Assembly: GCA_019422065.1 (NCBI GenBank)
Contig: JAHZEA010000007.1
Coordinates: 6,720 to 70,719, forward strand
Length of the DNA: 64,000 nt
DNA from: Lachnospiraceae bacterium
Lineage (GTDB): Bacteria > Bacillota > Clostridia > Lachnospirales > Anaerotignaceae
Direction of reading: 5' to 3'
In this document: in pieces, positions 44,501 through 55,308 of the stretch
How positions within the stretch are numbered: the first letter of the stretch is position 1
How the letters are laid out: each line of letters opens with the position of its first letter
Notes under the pieces: model-generated
What the model was told of the DNA's origin: nothing
The model's database searches: none
The model's input: only the letters and a program-made list of their open reading frames with translations
Program-made: the position numbers and the translations under genes

Positions 44501-45314
44501 TGCGGCAAAATTTGCAAGACCTAAAGTGTATATTCCGGTATTCCCTGGCACAAACTGTGAATATGATACAACAAGGGTATTTGAAAAAGCCGGAGCAGAT
44601 GTTACAACTCAGGTTGTGGCAAATATGACAGTACCTATGCTGGAAGCCTCAATAGAAAAGATGGTTTCAGAAATTAAGAAATCACAGATAGTTATGATTC
44701 CTGGCGGTTTCAGTGCTGGTGATGAGCCTGACGGTTCAGGTAAATTTATAGCAGCTGTATTCAGAAATCCTGCTGTAAAAGAAGCTGTTATGGATTTGCT
44801 TAAAAACAGAGACGGTCTTATGCTGGGTATATGTAACGGCTTCCAAGCACTTATTAAACTTGGCCTTGTACCTTACGGCGAAATAAGGGATTTGGATGAA
44901 ACAAGTCCAACGCTTACATTTAACTCAATAGGCAGACACGTATCATGCCTTGTTGATACAAAAATTGTGTCAACACTTTCCCCATGGCTTTGGGGCACAA
45001 ATACAGGTGAGGTTTATACTATACCTGTTTCCCACGGTGAAGGCAGATTTGTGGCACCTAAAGACAAGATTGATGAATTAATAGCTAATGGCCAAGTAGC
45101 GACACAATATGTAGACAGTACAGGCAACGCGACATATGATATAAGGTTCAATCCTAACGGTTCAATGATGGCTATTGAAGGAATTACAAGTCCTGACGGA
45201 CGTGTATTTGGTAAAATGGGTCATTCTGAGCGTATAGGCGACGGACTTTACAAAAACGCCGCGGGCAATAACAACCAGAAAATTTTTGAGTCAGGCGTAA
45301 ATTATTTCAGATAA
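41550..45314 (+). CDS. purL: Phosphoribosylformylglycinamidine synthase, single-chain
   Basis: Fourth step of purine synthesis: FGAR, ATP and glutamine to FGAM. 1,254 residues with an N-terminal PurS-like region, two AIR-synthase-like halves (SDHCRHTTF, ETHNHPTEIEPFGGAATCLGG, FGAGGVSVAIGELADG) and a C-terminal glutaminase (IPGGFSAGDEPDGSGKF, Cys in LGICNGFQALI, His in SHGEGRF). Length fits the long PurL of Clostridia. AAGGGGAAAG precedes ATG. Followed directly by a 32-residue peptide gene. Confidence 0.97.
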   Translation: MNIKRLYVEKKEGCDIEAASLFNDIKVNLGIDGLTKLKILNRYDVEGISDKDFQAAKTTIFSEPPVDRVYEENYDFGACRVFAVEYLPGQYDQRADSAMQCIQIISQKERPEIAVAKVYVLDGDISDADFEKIKEYCINPVDSRQAALEKPETLAMVMDYPEDVKVLDGFIDMTENEIADLRNSLETAMSLEDMLFCQKYFRDTEKRNPTMTEIRVIDTYWSDHCRHTTFQTKIENVNIEEGTYAAPIKEAYNTYLDVRKEVYKDRTDKDQCLMDMAVLGMKVLRQRGILDNMDQSDEINACSIVVPVDVDGKDEEWLIMFKNETHNHPTEIEPFGGAATCLGGAIRDPLSGRAYVYQAMRVTGAADPRVSVKDTIKGKLPQRKIVTEAARGYSSYGNQIGLSTGQVVEIYHPDYVAKRMEIGAVIAAAKKENVVRKTPQPGDVIILTGGRTGRDGCGGATGSSKEHTVESIETCGAEVQKGNAPTERKLQRLFRNPEVSKMIKRCNDFGAGGVSVAIGELADGLDINLDLVPKKYEGLDGTELAISESQERMAVVIAAEDKDRFIKFAEEENLEATPVAVVTDNRRLVLNWRGKAVVDISRDFLDTNGVKQRTDVEVKMPEGTPYFEKTCVDSALIESDLKQAWLNNLSSLNVASQKGLVERFDSTIGAGTVLMPFGGKKQLTPPEAMAAKVPLIKGETKTATLMSFGFNPEISVWSPFHGAVYAVVESLAKIVASGGKAEDIRLTFQEYFEKLGTDPVKWGKPFAALAGAFKAQIEMGVAAIGGKDSMSGTFMDIHVPPTLVSFAVDVTKVDNIISPEFKAAGNTVVYLPMKRDKYYLPDYQYLKKMFSFVNGLIEKGVCVSAHTVRGGGIAEAISKMSFGNGIGFEFDEDITIETLFKPQYGSFILELANTKVIDFMGLDAIILGETTKEKFISIKDIEIDIDEMIKCWQEPLEKVFPTKAAVLTGKPEIKPYESRKESTSAAKFARPKVYIPVFPGTNCEYDTTRVFEKAGADVTTQVVANMTVPMLEASIEKMVSEIKKSQIVMIPGGFSAGDEPDGSGKFIAAVFRNPAVKEAVMDLLKNRDGLMLGICNGFQALIKLGLVPYGEIRDLDETSPTLTFNSIGRHVSCLVDTKIVSTLSPWLWGTNTGEVYTIPVSHGEGRFVAPKDKIDELIANGQVATQYVDSTGNATYDIRFNPNGSMMAIEGITSPDGRVFGKMGHSERIGDGLYKNAAGNNNQKIFESGVNYFR

Positions 45315-45329
45315 ACAGGAGGAATACAG

Positions 45330-45428
45330 ATGAAAGTTCTTACACTTGTATTAAGCTCTGTAGCATTAGCAGTTTCGGCGGTACTTCTTGCTTTTTCTAT
45401 AGTAAATATAGTGCGTGGCGATAACTGA
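45330..45428 (+). CDS. Single-pass membrane micropeptide (32 aa)
   Basis: ATG 45330 with AGGAGG at 7 nt, 15 bases after the purL stop. The product has a near-continuous hydrophobic helix (VLTLVLSSVALAVSAVLLAF) and ends NIVRGDN. Good ribosome site and coding-like sequence suggest a real membrane micropeptide, role unknown. Confidence 0.6.
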   Translation: MKVLTLVLSSVALAVSAVLLAFSIVNIVRGDN

Positions 45429-45492
45429 TTGTTTTACTGATTATGAATAAAGGTGTGTTTATTGTTTAAAATAATCCTGCGGCAGTAATTAA

Positions 45493-46518
<1,026 letters not shown>

Positions 46519-46535
46519 TAGTTAATTTTACTAAT

Positions 46536-46573
46536 GCGGACATCTTCTTAAAATAAGGAGATGTCTGTTTTTT
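46536..46573 (+). terminator. Terminator of gap
   Basis: GACATCTTCTT pairs with AAGGAGATGTC, followed by TGTTTTTTAT. Confidence 0.75.
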
Positions 46574-46650
46574 ATAGTTTTTTGTAGACTTTTGGTTTAA
46601 TATGTTTTAAAATAACAATATCAAAATTTTTACAGATAGGGGTTTTTCAA

Positions 46651-48300
46651 GTGAAGAAAATAGATGATATTATTGTTACCGGTCACAAAAGCCCGGACAC
46701 AGACTCTATTTGCTCAGCCATTGCCTATGCTAATCTTAAAAATACTATAAACGGCGGCGGCTACAGAGCTATGAGAGCAGGAGATATCAATAAAGAAACA
46801 GAATATGTTTTAAACAGATTTGGTGTTGAATGCCCAGAACTTATTGAAGATGTAAGAACCAGAGTATGCGATATTGAGCTTAAAAAAGTAAGCGGCGTAA
46901 GCGGCGAAATTTCAATTAAGGAAGCATACCTTAAAATGAAAAAAGAAGAAGCTGTTACATTAGCTATTACAAATAACGATGGCTATCTTGAAGGCTTAAT
47001 TTCAATTGGTGATATTGCTTCTTCCGATATGGACGTTTACGACAACACTATTGTTTCTAAAGCTAATACTTCTTTTAAGAATATTGTTGATACTCTTGAC
47101 GGCAAAGTTGTTGCCGGCAGTGCAGAAGGCAACTTTAGCAGCGGTAAAGTATTTATAGGCGCAAATACTCCGGATATGATGGATGAGTACCTTTCAGAAG
47201 GTGACCTTGTAATACTTGGCAACAGATTTGAATCTCAGTATTTTGCTATTGAAAAAGGTGTTAGATGTATAGTTCTTGGCTCAAGCAGTACAGTTTCACC
47301 TATTATTAAAAGGCGTGCAGAGGAGAAGGGCTGCATAATTATTTCTTCTCCTTATGATACATTTACAATAGCAAGACTTATTGACCAGAGTATGCCTGTT
47401 AAGTATTTTATGTCTACAAAAGACTTACTTACATTCAGCATTGACGATTTTACAAACGATGTAAAAGAAACAATGGCTAAAAACAGACACAGATATTTCC
47501 CTGTTCTTGATGAAAACGGTAAATATATAGGTCAGATTTCAAAAAGGTCTTTCCTTGATACAGACAAGAAAAAAGTTATACTTGTTGACCACAACGAAAG
47601 AAATCAGGCTGTAAACGGCATTGAATTTGCTGACATACTTGAAATTATTGACCACCATAGACTTGGAAATATTGAAACTATCAATCCTATATTCTTCAGA
47701 AACCAGCCTTTAGGCTGCACAGCTACTATTGTTTATAAAATGTATAACGAGAACAATGTTAAAATTGAGCCTCATATAGCTGGCCTTCTTTGCTCTGCTA
47801 TACTCTCTGATACTCTTATGTTCCGTTCACCTACATGCACACCTGATGATAAAGAAGCAGCAGAAAAGCTTGCTGAAATAGCAGGTGTTGAGGTACAGGC
47901 ACACGCTGAGGAGATGTTTAAAGCAGGCAGTGACCTTGCTTCTAAAACACCAGAAGAGATTTTCTATACAGATTATAAGAAGTTTAACGCTTCAAACATG
48001 AATTTTGGTGTTGGCCAGATTACATCAATGAACAGCAGCGACCTTGAAAGCATTAAGCCAGAAATAAGCAAATTTATGGACGAGCTTCTTGCACAAGGCG
48101 GTATGGACATGCTTATATTTATGCTTACAAATATTATTGACGAGTCTACAACACTTGTATTTAAAGGTGCAAGAGCTAAAGAGGTTATTCAGGCAGCTAC
48201 AAACGCTATTTCAACAGATGGCGAATCTGTATTTGCTCCTGGTATGGTTTCAAGAAAGAAACAGCTTATACCTCAGGTTTTAGCAGCATTACAGCAGTAA
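46651..48300 (+). CDS. ppaC: Family II (Mn-dependent) inorganic pyrophosphatase with CBS/DRTGG insert
   Basis: Hydrolyses pyrophosphate. 549 residues: DHH-type catalytic motifs TGHKSPDTDS, VDHNERNQAV and IIDHHRLGN, and a DHHA2 end. A long insert (about 65-310) carries paired CBS segments and a DRTGG domain, which in Clostridia bind adenine nucleotides and set activity. The start is GTG at 46651 with a weak AGGGG site at 9 nt. A terminator follows at 48314-48345. Confidence 0.93.
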   Translation: MKKIDDIIVTGHKSPDTDSICSAIAYANLKNTINGGGYRAMRAGDINKETEYVLNRFGVECPELIEDVRTRVCDIELKKVSGVSGEISIKEAYLKMKKEEAVTLAITNNDGYLEGLISIGDIASSDMDVYDNTIVSKANTSFKNIVDTLDGKVVAGSAEGNFSSGKVFIGANTPDMMDEYLSEGDLVILGNRFESQYFAIEKGVRCIVLGSSSTVSPIIKRRAEEKGCIIISSPYDTFTIARLIDQSMPVKYFMSTKDLLTFSIDDFTNDVKETMAKNRHRYFPVLDENGKYIGQISKRSFLDTDKKKVILVDHNERNQAVNGIEFADILEIIDHHRLGNIETINPIFFRNQPLGCTATIVYKMYNENNVKIEPHIAGLLCSAILSDTLMFRSPTCTPDDKEAAEKLAEIAGVEVQAHAEEMFKAGSDLASKTPEEIFYTDYKKFNASNMNFGVGQITSMNSSDLESIKPEISKFMDELLAQGGMDMLIFMLTNIIDESTTLVFKGARAKEVIQAATNAISTDGESVFAPGMVSRKKQLIPQVLAALQQ

Positions 48301-48313
48301 TAACTATTTATTT

Positions 48314-48345
48314 AAAATCCACTTCATTAATTTGGAGTGGATTTT
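48314..48345 (+). terminator. Terminator of ppaC
   Basis: AAAATCCACT pairs with AGTGGATTTT followed by more T. The following 48,346-48,660 shows no gene; it should hold the promoter of the signalling gene. Confidence 0.75.
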
Positions 48346-48666
48346 TTGTTTGTTAGCTATAATTGTCTTTTTATAGCTAGATATACAGCTCCTTAAACGT
48401 TGGCAGTAAATATATGTAGTGATTAATAAAAATATGTTATTGGGTTTTCAAGCAATATTAAGTCCTTAAAACATTGTATTTACTAATTCCACTATCATTT
48501 AGTTTGATACTTTTGGCAAATATTGTAGATATGTTGCTATTATAGTATTTAATTTTAATGAATTTATGTCGATATTAAATAATGATAGTGTTTTTAATTT
48601 GGTATTATTTTGTATTTAATTTGGCTATGTTAACTAATTACGCTTTGCATAGTATTTAAGGAGGAA

Positions 48667-51600
48667 ATGTTTAGCGTGGGAACCCAGAAAGACTGGAAAA
48701 ATACTGTAAATGAATATAAGGATATTTTAGAATTTCTAAATGAGACATCGGATGATAATTTTTTCTTTTACGATTTTAAGACGAAAAAAATACATTTTAC
48801 AGATAGGATTAAGGGCAAAATAGCATTATTTAATAATAATACATATTGTACTCTTGAAGAATGGAAAAGTATTATTTATCCGTCTGATTTGCAAGTTTTT
48901 ACAAACGAAATAAAAAAAGTATGCAGCAAGCAAAAGAAACTTTCTATTGAATATAGAATATTTAACAGATTTGGAGATGTTATATGGATAAACTCCAATG
49001 GTAATGTTATACGTGATAAAAGCGGTACTCCGCTGTGCATGATAGGGCGTTTGTCAGAAAGCTCTTTAATTAAAAAGGCTGACCAATTTACAGGAACTTT
49101 CAATATTGACGGTTTAAAAGAAGAATTGGAAAAACTTTTGCTTACAAGGCAAAATGGGTATCTGCTTATTGTTGGAGTAGATAACCTTAAAAGCATAAAC
49201 ATTAAAAAAGGCTGGAGTTACGGCAATGAAATATTAAAGCTTATTCCGCGCTATTTGGAAGATGCAACAAGAGAAAACAGAGTTTATCGTGTTAATGGCG
49301 ACTGTTTTGCTGCTATTATATTAGGCACAGACAAAGAAGTGGTAAAAGTTGTGTTTTCACGTCTTCAGGAATGTATGGAAGGGCAGTGTACTTTGTCAGG
49401 CGGCTGTATACCACTGCAGAAGTACAATGTGCCTGATGCAGGTACATTATATCAATACGCCGAAAACTCGTTGGATCATGCCAAAGCTAATGGTAAAAAT
49501 AAGCTGAGCTTCTTTTCGGCAGAAGATTATGAAAAAAATTTGGCTGTTTTGGAGTTAAAAGAAGAACTTTATCAGAGTGTGCGCTCAGGGTTTGAGGGCT
49601 TCACTCTTTATTATCAGCCACAGGTGTATACAGATTCTTTAAAGCTTTATGGAGCAGAAGCACTGCTGAGGTTTTATTCGCCAAGACGCGGCATAGTTTC
49701 ACCTGTAGAATTTATACCTATACTGGAGGAAACAGGCTTAATTGTAGCTGTTGGAATTTGGGTGTTGGAAACAGCTCTGAAACAGTGCAAAAAGTGGCAG
49801 AAGTATATACCTAAATTTAATATGAGTGTGAACATGTCATGTTGCCAGCTTGCCAAAAAGGATATAGCATTGGATGTTATTTCATGCCTAAACAGAATAG
49901 GAGTATCAGCTGAATGTCTTACTATAGAAATAACTGAAAGTGCGTCGTTATTGTGCGGACAAAACATAAATGATACTTTTTTGGCATGGAAAAAGGCTGG
50001 TATTCATATTTCAGTTGATGATTTTGGTACAGGTTATTCAAGTCTCGGCAGACTGAAAGAAATGAAAGTAGACGAAATTAAGATTGATAAATGCTTTGTA
50101 AGCGAGCTTCAGAGCAGTGTATATAACCATAGGCTTATAAGCAACATGATTGAGCTTGCCGACAGCCAAGGCATGGATGTATGCTGTGAAGGTATTGAAA
50201 CGGTAAGTGAATTAATAGAGCTTAAAGAGTTAAAACCTAAGCTGCTTCAGGGTTATTTATTCTCTAAACCTTGCCCGCCTGATGACTTTGAAGCACTTTA
50301 TTTTGATAAATACAGTGAAAAATATAAAAACAGAGTTAAGAAAGAAAACGATTGCTTAAGCAGGCAATATTCAGTTGTTAATTCGCCTTCAATTAAATGG
50401 AATGAAGAAGAAATGGCACAGGCGGTTTTATCTGCCGAAAATGATATATTTTATGTAAGTGATTTGGATACATACGAGCTTTACTATCTTAACTCCGCAG
50501 GGCGTAAGTCTTTAAATGTTAAGGATTATGCCGGAAAGAAATGCTATAAAATACTGCAAGGTCTTAATAAGCCTTGTGAGTTTTGTACTAATCATCTTTT
50601 AAAAGAAAATGAATTTTATGTTTGGGAACGCCAGAACGAGTATTCAGGCAGGCGCTACTTATTAAAGGACAAGTTAATGACATACTATGGCAAAAAATTA
50701 AGGTTAGAAGTTGCCATGGATATTACAAACAGCGAAAATGTAAGTAAGGGCATTAAAGAACGTTTGTCATTTGCTGAAAAAGTAGTAGGTTATACAAATA
50801 TATTAACTAATACAATAGATTATAAAGAAGCTGTAAATGATGCTTTAAAGCTGTTGGGAGAATTTTATCAAGCTGACAGAGCATATTTATTTGAACAAAG
50901 CGAAGTATACGACTATTGGGTAAATACATTTGAATGGTGCGGAAAAAATGTTGTTCCGCAGCATGATAACCTGCAAACAGTAGACCGTGCCGTTGTTGCA
51001 CAGTGGATTGACGCTTTCCAATGTGACCAGTCGGTTATAATATATAATCTTGACCTATTGGAAAAAACAAACCCGGCGCTTTGGGATGTTTTAAGTACTC
51101 AGAATATATCAAGACTTATTGTTTCTCCTTTGCGTGACAGAGAAAAAGTAGTAGGCTTTATTGGTGTTGACAATCCAAGGTGTGCTATTAATGATGATTC
51201 TCAAATACGAGTTTTATCTAACTTTTTGCTGGGCAGAATGAGGCAGGAAAAAAATGAAATGCACCTTCGCAGCCTTCTTCGTGCAAATTATCACAGCATA
51301 CTTGATATTTTAAGTGTTGGTCTTTGGGTTATATACATAGATAAAAAGAATAACAGAAACGAATTTATTGTTGATGATACTTTAAGACGGATATTAGGCC
51401 TTTCTTCAATGCCGGGACATGAGGAATGTTATAATTTTTGGTATAACAGAATAGGCAGCGGTTATTACAACTATGTTAATGATACTATAAAATGGATGAT
51501 AGAGTCTTGGAACATAGTACAATTGGAATACATATGGCAGCACCCGCAAAAAGGTGAAGTTACTGTTAGATGCATTGGTGTTAGAGTGCCAGACGAAAAT

Positions 51601-52935
51601 GGTAAGATTTGCTTAAAGGGTTACCACAGAATTATAAGTGATGTAGACAGACCAAGGGTAGTACCGGATACTGCGTCAAAAGCTGTTTTTGAATATAATG
51701 ATATAAACCATACTGCCATTTTCCATTATGGTCGGTCGGTAATTGCTGGCAGCAATATAAAAGAAACGAACTTTCCTCAGTCATGGATTGATTCAGAAAT
51801 AGTGCATCCGCATTTTGCTTCGGAATTCAGACATCTGTTTTCTATGATACGTATGAAAGAGCAATTTGACGAGTTTGAGGTATTATTAAAAGCAAAATCG
51901 GGCATATATGAGTGGTTTAAAATTTCTTTGCAGCATTCAAGCAAAGCAGAAAAAGACCTTGACACTGTTATTGTTACAGCTGAACCTTTTGGCAGTTATC
52001 GTTTGCTTGAAATTGAACACAGAAGAATTAGGCAGTTTTACAAGGCACTGCTTTCAGAAAATGTTGCATATGCAGAAGTTGACTTGGAAAGCGGCCAGAT
52101 TAAATCCATAGGCGGATTATGGAGCATATACAAACAAGATTACCAAAGAGATTCAAAGCATTTTATAGACTTTATGATGACAAAGTTTGCTGAGTATTTA
52201 TCGCCGGAAGACTTGGAAGAAATAAAGAAATTCAGGGATGAGGACAAATGGAATGAAATGTTTGAGCAGGGTGAGATTTGCAAGCGTTTTTATTATAAAC
52301 GCATGATTAAAGGTCAGCTGCGCTGGGTCGAAATGGTTTTCCATTTGTTTAGAGAAAGTATTTCCAGAAATGTATATGCTTTGATTTATTTAAAGGACAT
52401 ACATATTCAAAAAGAACGTGAGCTCCTTCAAATTGAAGCCGCTACTATTGACCCTCTTACAGGTGTACTTAACAGAAATGCTTTTGAAAGAAAAGTGTGC
52501 AGTTATGCTTCTTCAAGTAAAACTGAAATTTGCGGCGCTTTTGTTCTGCTTGATGTGGATAATTTTAAAAACATTAATGATGAAAAAGGTCATTTGGTTG
52601 GAGATAAAGCTCTTCAGTGCTTTGCCGAAATTATACGTTCAACATTCAGAGAGTCTGACTTTGTTGGAAGACTTGGCGGTGATGAATTTATGGTTTTTGT
52701 AAAAGGCGCAATTAGGAAAGAAGATTTAAACACAAGAATGAACCAATTACTTAATAAATTCAATAATAATGAATGTTTGTCTATGACAAGCAGTATAGGA
52801 ATAACTTATGCTTATAGGAATGATATTGATTATAATAAATGGCTGCACGAAGCAGATGTAGCACTGTATTATACTAAAAAGAACGGTAAAAACGGCTTTA
52901 GCTACTATGACGAGTTTGAGCAGTACGAGAATTAA
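48667..52935 (+). CDS. Multidomain c-di-GMP protein: PAS-GGDEF-EAL-PAS-GAF-PAS-GGDEF
   Basis: 1,422 residues. Order: PAS (about 25-145), degenerate GGDEF (about 150-290; RVNGDCFAA instead of GGDEF), an EAL phosphodiesterase with intact GAEALLRF, EITES and DDFGTGYSS (about 300-550), a PAS-like domain with C-x-x-C (KPCEFCTNHLL), GAF (about 715-880), further PAS-like domains, and a C-terminal GGDEF with intact GRLGGDEFMVF (about 1250-1420). It may both make and break c-di-GMP. No membrane segment. ATG 48667 abuts AAGGAGG; GTG 48676, 11 nt from it, may be the true start. Confidence 0.9.
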   Translation: MFSVGTQKDWKNTVNEYKDILEFLNETSDDNFFFYDFKTKKIHFTDRIKGKIALFNNNTYCTLEEWKSIIYPSDLQVFTNEIKKVCSKQKKLSIEYRIFNRFGDVIWINSNGNVIRDKSGTPLCMIGRLSESSLIKKADQFTGTFNIDGLKEELEKLLLTRQNGYLLIVGVDNLKSINIKKGWSYGNEILKLIPRYLEDATRENRVYRVNGDCFAAIILGTDKEVVKVVFSRLQECMEGQCTLSGGCIPLQKYNVPDAGTLYQYAENSLDHAKANGKNKLSFFSAEDYEKNLAVLELKEELYQSVRSGFEGFTLYYQPQVYTDSLKLYGAEALLRFYSPRRGIVSPVEFIPILEETGLIVAVGIWVLETALKQCKKWQKYIPKFNMSVNMSCCQLAKKDIALDVISCLNRIGVSAECLTIEITESASLLCGQNINDTFLAWKKAGIHISVDDFGTGYSSLGRLKEMKVDEIKIDKCFVSELQSSVYNHRLISNMIELADSQGMDVCCEGIETVSELIELKELKPKLLQGYLFSKPCPPDDFEALYFDKYSEKYKNRVKKENDCLSRQYSVVNSPSIKWNEEEMAQAVLSAENDIFYVSDLDTYELYYLNSAGRKSLNVKDYAGKKCYKILQGLNKPCEFCTNHLLKENEFYVWERQNEYSGRRYLLKDKLMTYYGKKLRLEVAMDITNSENVSKGIKERLSFAEKVVGYTNILTNTIDYKEAVNDALKLLGEFYQADRAYLFEQSEVYDYWVNTFEWCGKNVVPQHDNLQTVDRAVVAQWIDAFQCDQSVIIYNLDLLEKTNPALWDVLSTQNISRLIVSPLRDREKVVGFIGVDNPRCAINDDSQIRVLSNFLLGRMRQEKNEMHLRSLLRANYHSILDILSVGLWVIYIDKKNNRNEFIVDDTLRRILGLSSMPGHEECYNFWYNRIGSGYYNYVNDTIKWMIESWNIVQLEYIWQHPQKGEVTVRCIGVRVPDENGKICLKGYHRIISDVDRPRVVPDTASKAVFEYNDINHTAIFHYGRSVIAGSNIKETNFPQSWIDSEIVHPHFASEFRHLFSMIRMKEQFDEFEVLLKAKSGIYEWFKISLQHSSKAEKDLDTVIVTAEPFGSYRLLEIEHRRIRQFYKALLSENVAYAEVDLESGQIKSIGGLWSIYKQDYQRDSKHFIDFMMTKFAEYLSPEDLEEIKKFRDEDKWNEMFEQGEICKRFYYKRMIKGQLRWVEMVFHLFRESISRNVYALIYLKDIHIQKERELLQIEAATIDPLTGVLNRNAFERKVCSYASSSKTEICGAFVLLDVDNFKNINDEKGHLVGDKALQCFAEIIRSTFRESDFVGRLGGDEFMVFVKGAIRKEDLNTRMNQLLNKFNNNECLSMTSSIGITYAYRNDIDYNKWLHEADVALYYTKKNGKNGFSYYDEFEQYEN

Positions 52936-52958
52936 TTATAATCAATATATTCTTAACT

Positions 52959-53006
52959 CTTAAGCGAAACTACGGCAGATTATAGGTTACTTATGTTTCG
53001 CTTAAG
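52959..53006. repeat. 12-bp perfect inverted repeat between c-di-GMP genes
   Basis: CTTAAGCGAAAC (52959-52970) and GTTTCGCTTAAG (52995-53006) enclose 24 bases, without a T tract. It could be an attenuator, an RNA structure or a regulator site upstream of the PilZ gene. Confidence 0.6.
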
Positions 53007-53104
53007 ATTGGGTCTAAATGCAATGTTTAATATAAAATAATAAGTATGCAAAGCAGAACTTATAAATAATGGGTTGGACAAAAAACATTAAAAGGAGGAA
53101 TTTT

Positions 53105-53773
53105 ATGGAAGAACCTGAAGTTGATTTAATATCATCTGGTTTTGAATTACGATGTGAAGTGCTTAACAAAGACAACCTTTTATTGTTTTTAGGCAGAATA
53201 ACAGATTTTAACCACGAAACAGAAGAAATAACATTAGAGGAGTATCATGGGTATAAAACTCCTTGGGAAATGGTACCAAATGATACTTTACTAAGAGTTA
53301 GGTTAAATAATGCAAATGGCATTAATAAAGTGCTTGTATTAGAGGGTAATGTTACGCAATCTACGTTTAATTATTTTTTAGTGCATATAAACAAAGTAAT
53401 ATCTAAAGATGAAGGTCGTCAGAATTTTAGGCATGGAATGCATTTAGAAGCTTATGTTGAGCTGGAGGGCAGCGACGAAGAAAAGCAATTATGCACTATA
53501 ATGGATATAAGTGTTTCGGGAATAGGTATTAAATGTAAAACTAAATTTAATGTTGGGGATACACTGGTATTTGATAACTTAAGGTTAAGAAATTTGGGCC
53601 CTATATTCAGCTTGCGCTGTAAAATATTAAGAAGCAGAGAAGAAGATGAAGAATATTTTTACGGCTGTAAGTTTTATGAAATGGCAGAATATGACGAAGA
53701 AATACTTTGTCAAGATATACTAATAATGCAGGCAGAAGAAATTATGTGCCGTAAGTCGGGCAGCATAATTTAA
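53105..53773 (+). CDS. PilZ-domain c-di-GMP receptor (YcgR-like)
   Basis: ATG 53105 with AAGGAGG at 6 nt; an in-frame ATG at 53069 lacks a site. About 222 residues: an N-terminal YcgR-N-like beta domain (1-110) and a PilZ domain with RQNFRHG and DISVSGIG, the RxxxR and (D/N)xSxxG binding motifs. It would read c-di-GMP made by the adjacent protein and act on motility or surface traits. Confidence 0.88.
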   Translation: MEEPEVDLISSGFELRCEVLNKDNLLLFLGRITDFNHETEEITLEEYHGYKTPWEMVPNDTLLRVRLNNANGINKVLVLEGNVTQSTFNYFLVHINKVISKDEGRQNFRHGMHLEAYVELEGSDEEKQLCTIMDISVSGIGIKCKTKFNVGDTLVFDNLRLRNLGPIFSLRCKILRSREEDEEYFYGCKFYEMAEYDEEILCQDILIMQAEEIMCRKSGSII

Positions 53774-53803
53774 GTTTTGATAGCAGGGTATTGAATAATT
53801 TAA

Positions 53804-53852
53804 AAAAACAGTAACTATTGACAAAATTATATTTGCCATAGTTACTGTTTTT
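53804..53852. terminator. Bidirectional terminator
   Basis: AAAAACAGTAACTAT pairs with ATAGTTACTGTTTTT around a 19-base loop; serves the PilZ gene and the convergent transporter. Confidence 0.75.
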
Positions 53853-53884
53853 GTATTGATGATTTAATTTATTTAAAGAGCTGT

Positions 53885-55003
53885 TTAATACAGAAAAACT
53901 CTTAATAAAACACACAGTAAAGAGAGGAAAAGAAGAAAAACCAAATTAAATACTGTGAATATTTTTAAATACTGTGATTTTTTATCCGGCATAAACTCAG
54001 CTGCGAATTTATACGATATAAGGCTTGCCATAGATGCAATTAGAGTACCAAGACCACCTATATTAACGCCTATAAGAAGTTCCAACCATTTATCAGTAAA
54101 GCCTGATAGCAGCAGAGCAGACGGAACATTGCTCATAATTTGGCTTGACAATATAGCAGTAAGTATTTCGTTGCCTGAAATAAAAGAGCTTATAAAATGC
54201 TGAAAACTGCTTATTTCTCCTACATTCCCTATAAATATAAAAAAACCAGTAAATGTAATTAAAAGACTATAGTCTATTTCTTTAAATAACTTTTTATTAA
54301 ATATTAGAAGTGAAAGCACAATTATTATAAATACAACCTTAACTGGTATTACTCTACCAACAGATAAAACAGACAGAACAAAGAGACCAAAATAAAAAAC
54401 AACCATTTTTTTATTTGATATTTTTGTACCGTCATCTGTATTTATTAAATTTAAAGAAGTGTTTTTTCTGAAAACTACAAATAAGACTATAAGCAGTAAC
54501 GACAAAGCACCGTATGGCAGCATAGCCATAAAAAAATCTGCTGTTGGTACAGAATACTTTGTATATATGTATATATTCTGTGGGTTTCCAATAGGTGTAA
54601 CAATACTGCCTAAGTTTGCAGCTATTGTTTGCATTACAACAACAAATGTAATTCTTTCTTTAAGATTAGCCATTGTAAGTGTACCTATAGCAAATGGTAC
54701 AAATGTAATAAGTGATACATCGTTTGTTATAAGCATACTTGAAAAGAAGCAGAGCAAAATCAGTATAAGTTCAAGCTGGACAGATGTTTTTACTTTTGAA
54801 AGCAGTTTTAAACCTGCCAGCTTAAATATATTCAGCTCTTTTAAAGCGCATGTTACAGCCATTAAGCAAAAGAGCAGAGATAGTGTTCTGAAATCTATGT
54901 ATTGAATATATCCTAAATTAGGCGGAACTATGAAAGATGAAATAAGTGCGGCAATCCATGCGCATACAAGTACAGGCTCTTTTTTTATAAATTGTTTAAT
55001 CAT
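53885..55003 (-). CDS. ArsB/NhaD-type anion or ion transporter
   Basis: About 372 residues and 10-11 membrane helices. LITNDVSLITFVPFAI and ANLGSIVTPIGNPQNIYIYT are signatures of the ion-transporter superfamily containing ArsB, NhaD and citrate carriers. ATG 55003 is chosen because AGGAG is 7 nt before it; earlier in-frame codons lack a site. Substrate unknown. Confidence 0.75.
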   Translation of the reverse strand: MIKQFIKKEPVLVCAWIAALISSFIVPPNLGYIQYIDFRTLSLLFCLMAVTCALKELNIFKLAGLKLLSKVKTSVQLELILILLCFFSSMLITNDVSLITFVPFAIGTLTMANLKERITFVVVMQTIAANLGSIVTPIGNPQNIYIYTKYSVPTADFFMAMLPYGALSLLLIVLFVVFRKNTSLNLINTDDGTKISNKKMVVFYFGLFVLSVLSVGRVIPVKVVFIIIVLSLLIFNKKLFKEIDYSLLITFTGFFIFIGNVGEISSFQHFISSFISGNEILTAILSSQIMSNVPSALLLSGFTDKWLELLIGVNIGGLGTLIASMASLISYKFAAEFMPDKKSQYLKIFTVFNLVFLLFLSLLCVLLRVFLY

Positions 55004-55308
55004 AATAATTCTCCTAAAACAGTTACAAAACAACTGCAAAACAATTTTACACAATGACTAATTATAATAGAAAATGTAAAAATTACAAGTACTTGAATAG
55101 AACATATTAATTTATAACCATCATGTATGTTTTGGAAAAACAAATGTAAGCTCAATATGTAAAATATACAAAATTATTAATAAATGTTTTTGCTAAATGT
55201 TTTATACAATTTAACAGACTTTGAAAGCTTATAATAAATCGACAATTTTTCAGCTTTTGACTATATTCAAATTTGTGGGAATTTTTATGTACTTTTTTAT
55301 GAAATACT

